Assembly (NCBI GenBank): GCA_041287705.1
Contig: JBGGNE010000242.1
Coordinates: 1-8,541 of the forward strand
Length of the DNA: 8,541 bases
Source of the DNA: LW23 sp041287705
Lineage (GTDB): Bacteria; Verrucomicrobiota; Verrucomicrobiia; Methylacidiphilales; UBA1321
Reading direction: 5' to 3'
The notes beneath the pieces are model-generated. The model did no database searches and had not been told where the DNA came from. It was given only the letters and a program-made list of their open reading frames with translations. The position numbers were made by a program, and so were the translations under genes. Positions 6,815 to 8,541 of the stretch are shown here, piece by piece (position 1 is the stretch's first letter; the number at the start of each line of letters is the position of its first letter).

Positions 6815-6823
6815 TTACTGACA

Positions 6824-8122
6824 ATGGCCCGTTCCCCCAATCTCACGATGTGCTCCTTCTGCGGGAAGAGCCATGCGGAAGTTAAGAAGCTTATTGCCGG
6901 GCCGGGGGTGTATATTTGCGATAGTTGTATTAACGTGTGCAAGAACATCCTGGATAAGGAAACCAAGGAAGAAGCGCGCCGCCTCAACGCCGAGTTCCGT
7001 ATCCCCAAGCCGATCGAAATCCGCCGCGAACTGGATAAGCACGTCATCGGTCAGGACGAAGCGAAGAAGACGCTGGCCGTTGCGGTGCACAATCATTACA
7101 AGCGCATCCTGCACACGCAGAATTCCCGCTCCAAAACGGAGATCTCGATCAACCCCGCATCGGACGTGGAGATCGAGAAGAGCAACATCCTTCTCATCGG
7201 CCCCACCGGCAGCGGCAAGACACTGCTGGCCCGCACCATGGCGAAGATTCTGGATGTGCCGTTCTGCATCGCGGACGCCACCACGATTACCGAAGCCGGT
7301 TACGTGGGTGAGGACGTCGAGACGATCGTGCTGCGCCTGCTTCAGAACGCCGACTATGACGTGAAGCGCGCGGAAATCGGCATCGTCTATATCGACGAAA
7401 TCGATAAGATCGGCCGCAAGACGGATAACGTTTCGATCACGCGCGATGTCTCCGGCGAAGGTGTGCAGCAGGGTCTGCTGAAGATTCTGGAAGGCACCAT
7501 CTGCAATGTCCCGCCCCAGGGCGGTCGCAAGCATCCGCACCAGGAGTACATTCAGGTGAACACGGAGAAGATCCTGTTCATTTGCGGCGGCGCCTTTGTC
7601 GGCATGGACCGTATTATTGTAAAGCGTCTGGGCCATCGCACCATGGGCTTCGGCCTGGGTGTAGTGCCTTCGGACAAGATGGATACGGCCTCGCTGGGTG
7701 AGCGCCCCGCCGCTCAGCTGAAGTACGTGGAGCCGGAAGATCTTCTGACGTTCGGCCTGATCCCGGAATTCATCGGTCGTCTGCCGATCGTAACGGTTCT
7801 GGATGAGCTGACGGAAGATGATCTGATCTCGGTGCTGACGGACACGAAGAACGCGCTGACGAAGCAGTATTCCAAGCTCTTTAGCATGGAAAACGTCGGC
7901 CTGACCTTCACCAAAGACGCCCTGCGCGCCCTGAGCCAGGAAGCGCTGAAGAAAGGCACGGGAGCCCGCGCCCTGCGCGCCATTCTGGAGAAGATCATGC
8001 GCGACCTGATGTATGATCTTCCCAGCCGCGAAGACATCGTGGAAGTGGTGATCAACCGCGCCGTGGTGGAAGGCAAGAAAACGCCGCTAATCCGCCGCAA
8101 GCAGGATAAAGAAGCGGCGTAG
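6824..8122 (+). CDS. clpX: ATP-dependent Clp protease ATP-binding subunit ClpX
   Basis: ClpX is a cytoplasmic hexameric AAA+ unfoldase that recognises tagged or native substrates and threads them into the ClpP peptidase. The 432 residues match the family's usual length. Visible in order: an N-terminal zinc-binding domain (C10, C13, C32, C35); Walker A GPTGSGKT (126-133); pore-1 loop GYVG (159-162); Walker B ending D191-E192; the RKH loop (235-237); the arginine finger region EFIGRLP with R319; and sensor 2 GAR (R382). The ClpP-docking tripeptide, usually IGF, reads MGF (274-276). The ATG at 6824 places the first zinc cysteine at residue 10, as in homologues; no Shine-Dalgarno precedes it. Neither tig nor clpP is adjacent: the upstream gene is divergent and the downstream one convergent, so clpX appears to be transcribed alone. 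All catalytic residues are intact. Confidence 0.98.
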   Translation: MARSPNLTMCSFCGKSHAEVKKLIAGPGVYICDSCINVCKNILDKETKEEARRLNAEFRIPKPIEIRRELDKHVIGQDEAKKTLAVAVHNHYKRILHTQNSRSKTEISINPASDVEIEKSNILLIGPTGSGKTLLARTMAKILDVPFCIADATTITEAGYVGEDVETIVLRLLQNADYDVKRAEIGIVYIDEIDKIGRKTDNVSITRDVSGEGVQQGLLKILEGTICNVPPQGGRKHPHQEYIQVNTEKILFICGGAFVGMDRIIVKRLGHRTMGFGLGVVPSDKMDTASLGERPAAQLKYVEPEDLLTFGLIPEFIGRLPIVTVLDELTEDDLISVLTDTKNALTKQYSKLFSMENVGLTFTKDALRALSQEALKKGTGARALRAILEKIMRDLMYDLPSREDIVEVVINRAVVEGKKTPLIRRKQDKEAA

Positions 8123-8148
8123 CCAAGGCCTTTCCACAAGTAAAATGA

Positions 8149-8169
8149 TGATGGCAACTCGCACCATCA
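8149..8169. terminator. Weak hairpin after clpX
   Basis: TGATGG (8149-8154) and CCATCA (8164-8169) form a 6-bp stem with a 9-base loop, 27 bases past the clpX stop. On the minus strand it is followed by TCATTTTACTT, so it suits termination of the convergent acetyltransferase gene better than that of clpX. Too short to be convincing. Confidence 0.22.
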
Positions 8170-8328
8170 GTTTGCTACTGCTTGCGGTCGCGGCTAAAGG
8201 TGGACGCTGTATTCTGTCTGGATGCGAGACGACTGGCAGGGCTCTGGTGGGCGAACCGCAGGAAGCAGAAAATTCTATACTTGTCCGCGTCTGGGACCGA
8301 CATCCGAAACAAGAACGGGCAATGTCCG

Positions 8329-8541
8329 TCAGTACAGGATCCACCGGTAACGGCATTTCTGGCGTTCGCCCTCTATATACTGGTCATTGTCTTTAGGCAA
8401 ATCGACGATCTCAACCAGTGTAGCGCCGAGCCACTCGCAGGTTTTGCGCGAAGGCCAGTTATCGGGATTGCATGTAATCCAGACAACGTCCATGCCGTGA
8501 GCTATCGCAGTCTGCTTCAGTAGCTTGCATGCCTTGCCTGC
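8329..8541 (-). CDS. GNAT-family N-acetyltransferase, C-terminal part
   Basis: Only the last 70 codons lie in the window; the gene continues past the right edge, so its start is not seen. The frame is open from base 8541 to a TGA at 8331-8329. The fragment begins with the end of the acetyl-CoA-binding helix (AGKACKLLK), followed by WITCNPDN..S (residues 21-31 of the fragment), the GNAT motif B strand with its conserved Asn and Ser, then a CEWLGA segment, and ends in ..KCRYRWILY. The family moves an acetyl group from acetyl-CoA to an amine; the substrate cannot be told from this part. The ITCNPDN and KCRYR signatures resemble a widespread group of uncharacterised small acetyltransferases. It converges on clpX with a 206-base gap. 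Confidence 0.85.
   Translation of the reverse strand, partial: AGKACKLLKQTAIAHGMDVVWITCNPDNWPSRKTCEWLGATLVEIVDLPKDNDQYIEGERQKCRYRWILY

Larger units (their letters stand above)
6437..6823. other. Divergent control region between the TPR gene and clpX
   Basis: This 387-base gap must hold promoters for both flanking genes. From left to right: a TATAAG box for the minus-strand gene, a CTCTCTA/TAGAGAG inverted repeat, a GTCAATTTGAC palindrome that presents TTGACA on the minus and TTGACG on the plus strand back to back, a sigma70-like promoter, a sigma54-like promoter within a large hairpin, and a TATACT box close to the clpX start. A 66-codon plus frame (6599-6799) starts at TTG, runs through the hairpin and resembles no family I know, so I do not call it a gene. 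Confidence 0.55.

Noticed and set aside
6815..7636. 273-codon minus-strand frame opposite clpX
   Set aside because: Shadow of clpX, whose own frame is unmistakable.
8145..8396. 83-codon plus-strand frame beginning MMMATRTISLLLLAVAA, like a signal peptide
   Set aside because: Its last part overlaps the acetyltransferase gene on the opposite strand, there is no family resemblance after the hydrophobic start and no ribosome binding site. The N-terminus is worth remembering if relatives conserve it.
1..8541. CRISPR array, insertion sequence, tRNA or rRNA
   Set aside because: No regularly spaced repeats, transposase, terminal inverted repeats with target duplications, cloverleaf or rRNA-like stretch was found on either strand.

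Overview
The window holds two long tetratricopeptide-repeat (TPR) genes facing each other tail to tail, a complete clpX, and the end of an acetyltransferase gene cut by the right edge. It reads as chromosomal DNA of moderately high GC. Large exported TPR proteins, a solitary clpX and gene starts without Shine-Dalgarno sequences would fit a PVC-type lineage (Verrucomicrobia, Lentisphaerae or Planctomycetes). That is a guess: no rRNA or other phylogenetic marker except clpX is present.

Layout. Bases 1-350 hold no convincing gene but are dense in short repeats (six CATG sites, two pairs of direct repeats) upstream of the first TPR gene. Bases 351-4106 (+) encode a 1251-residue TPR protein with an N-terminal signal anchor. 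A short convergent gap (4107-4195) has a terminator-like stem. Bases 4196-6436 (-) encode a second TPR protein of 746 residues with a cleavable signal peptide. Bases 6437-6823 are a divergent control region with inverted repeats, a sigma70-like promoter, a strong match to the sigma54 -24/-12 consensus and a large imperfect hairpin. Bases 6824-8122 (+) encode ClpX. Bases 8123-8328 are a convergent gap, and 8329-8541 (-) are the last 70 codons of a GNAT acetyltransferase.

How the parts relate. The clearest non-routine result is that the two TPR proteins are paralogues. Essentially all of the mature part of the smaller one aligns collinearly, almost without gaps, to the C-terminal half of the larger one, including a cysteine signature with identical spacing (CHxGxCY, then CR 41 residues after the second Cys). 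One copy is predicted membrane-anchored and the other released to the periplasm, so they may form a scaffold pair, but no partner or substrate can be read from the sequence. ClpX is the unfoldase of ClpXP and looks fully functional; nothing ties it to the TPR pair except the shared divergent region. No mobile element, CRISPR array, tRNA or rRNA was seen.
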